Shown: positions 6,475 through 6,626 of the stretch, piece after piece
Layout of the letters: the number at the start of each line of letters is the position of its first letter
How positions within the stretch are numbered: the first letter of the stretch is position 1
Assembly (NCBI GenBank): GCA_021798075.1
Contig: JAJZYO010000115.1
Location: 1-6,626 of the forward strand
Length of the DNA stretch: 6,626 bases
Source of the DNA: Actinomycetes bacterium
Lineage (GTDB): Bacteria; Actinomycetota; Acidimicrobiia; Acidimicrobiales; Palsa-688
Direction of reading: 5' to 3'
The notes under the pieces: generated by a model
Told to the model about the DNA's origin: nothing
Database searches by the model: none
The model's input: the letters and a program-made list of their open reading frames with translations, nothing else
Program-made: the position numbers and the translations under genes

Positions 6475-6626
6475 ATGAAGCCTGGACCTGACGGGACTGC
6501 AAAGCGGCACCCCAAGTACTACTTGGTGAAGGGCCAGCTGGCCGAAATGCTGGCCGAGCTGGCACCGGGCGAGGCTCTTCCCCCTGAGCGGGCTCTCGCG
6601 GAGAGCTTCTCCACGAGCCGTACAAC
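6475..6626 (+). CDS. dasR: GntR-family (HutC-type, DasR-like) transcriptional regulator, 3' partial
   Basis: Only the first 50 complete codons are present; the gene runs off the right edge. The visible protein carries RHPKYYLVKGQLAEML (residues 11-26) followed by PGEALPPERALAESFSTSRTT, the winged-helix signature of GntR regulators. From memory the pattern PKYYxLK...PGxxxPPERxLAxxFxTSRTT is very close to Streptomyces DasR, the GlcN-6-P/GlcNAc-6-P-responsive repressor of chitin and GlcNAc genes. The effector-binding (UTRA) domain lies outside the window, so ligand specificity cannot be judged. Start chosen at 6475 from the AAGGAGG upstream; ATG at 6439 would add 12 residues. Its location one gene away from an importer/nagA/GH20 operon supports a role as local regulator, which is inference. 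Other GntR/HutC members such as NagR are possible names for the same function. Confidence 0.85.
   Translation, partial: MKPGPDGTAKRHPKYYLVKGQLAEMLAELAPGEALPPERALAESFSTSRT

Noticed and set aside
4515..6491. A 658-codon open frame on the + strand covering nearly the whole cyclase gene
   Set aside because: It is exactly antisense to a gene with unmistakable GGDEF motifs. Its protein has no recognisable motif, and long antisense frames are expected in GC-rich DNA where stop codons are rare.

Overview
The window is 6.6 kb of dense, GC-rich DNA with strong G/C preference at third codon positions, 4-nt gene overlaps, and TTG/GTG starts. Together with a DasR-like GntR regulator next to an amino-sugar operon, this points to a high-GC actinobacterium. 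An Acidimicrobiia-type lineage is possible, but the sequence alone does not fix the taxon.

Layout. Positions 2-3085 and on to 4740 (+ strand) form the distal part of one tightly packed operon. In order it encodes the inner-membrane permease of a CUT1 sugar ABC importer (5' end outside the window), a double-SIS-domain sugar-phosphate protein that is probably a type II glucosamine-6-phosphate deaminase, N-acetylglucosamine-6-phosphate deacetylase (NagA), and a GH20 beta-N-acetylhexosaminidase without a signal peptide. Junctions are 10 nt, -4 nt (ATGA) and -4 nt (TTGA), so transcription and translation are probably coupled throughout. From 4737 to about 6353 (- strand) lies a GGDEF diguanylate cyclase with a long helical, TPR-like N-terminal region. 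It converges on the GH20 gene, and the two stop codons share the palindrome CTAG. Divergent from it, at the right edge, is the first 50 or so codons of a GntR-family regulator whose N-terminus closely resembles Streptomyces DasR.

How the genes work together. The importer would bring in chitobiose, chito-oligomers or GlcNAc. The cytoplasmic GH20 enzyme would release GlcNAc, an unlinked kinase or other step would give GlcNAc-6-P, NagA would deacetylate it to GlcN-6-P, and the SIS protein would deaminate/isomerise that to fructose-6-P. The DasR-like repressor is the obvious candidate regulator of the operon. This matches the das/nag logic of Streptomyces, but with a SIS-type enzyme where NagB would be expected and a c-di-GMP synthase lying between the catabolic operon and its presumed regulator. 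The most unusual local sequence feature is a 42-bp in-frame tandem duplication inside the GH20 gene (3315-3398). I see no clearly new biological system; the region is a recognisable chitin/GlcNAc utilisation locus with a few features worth checking.
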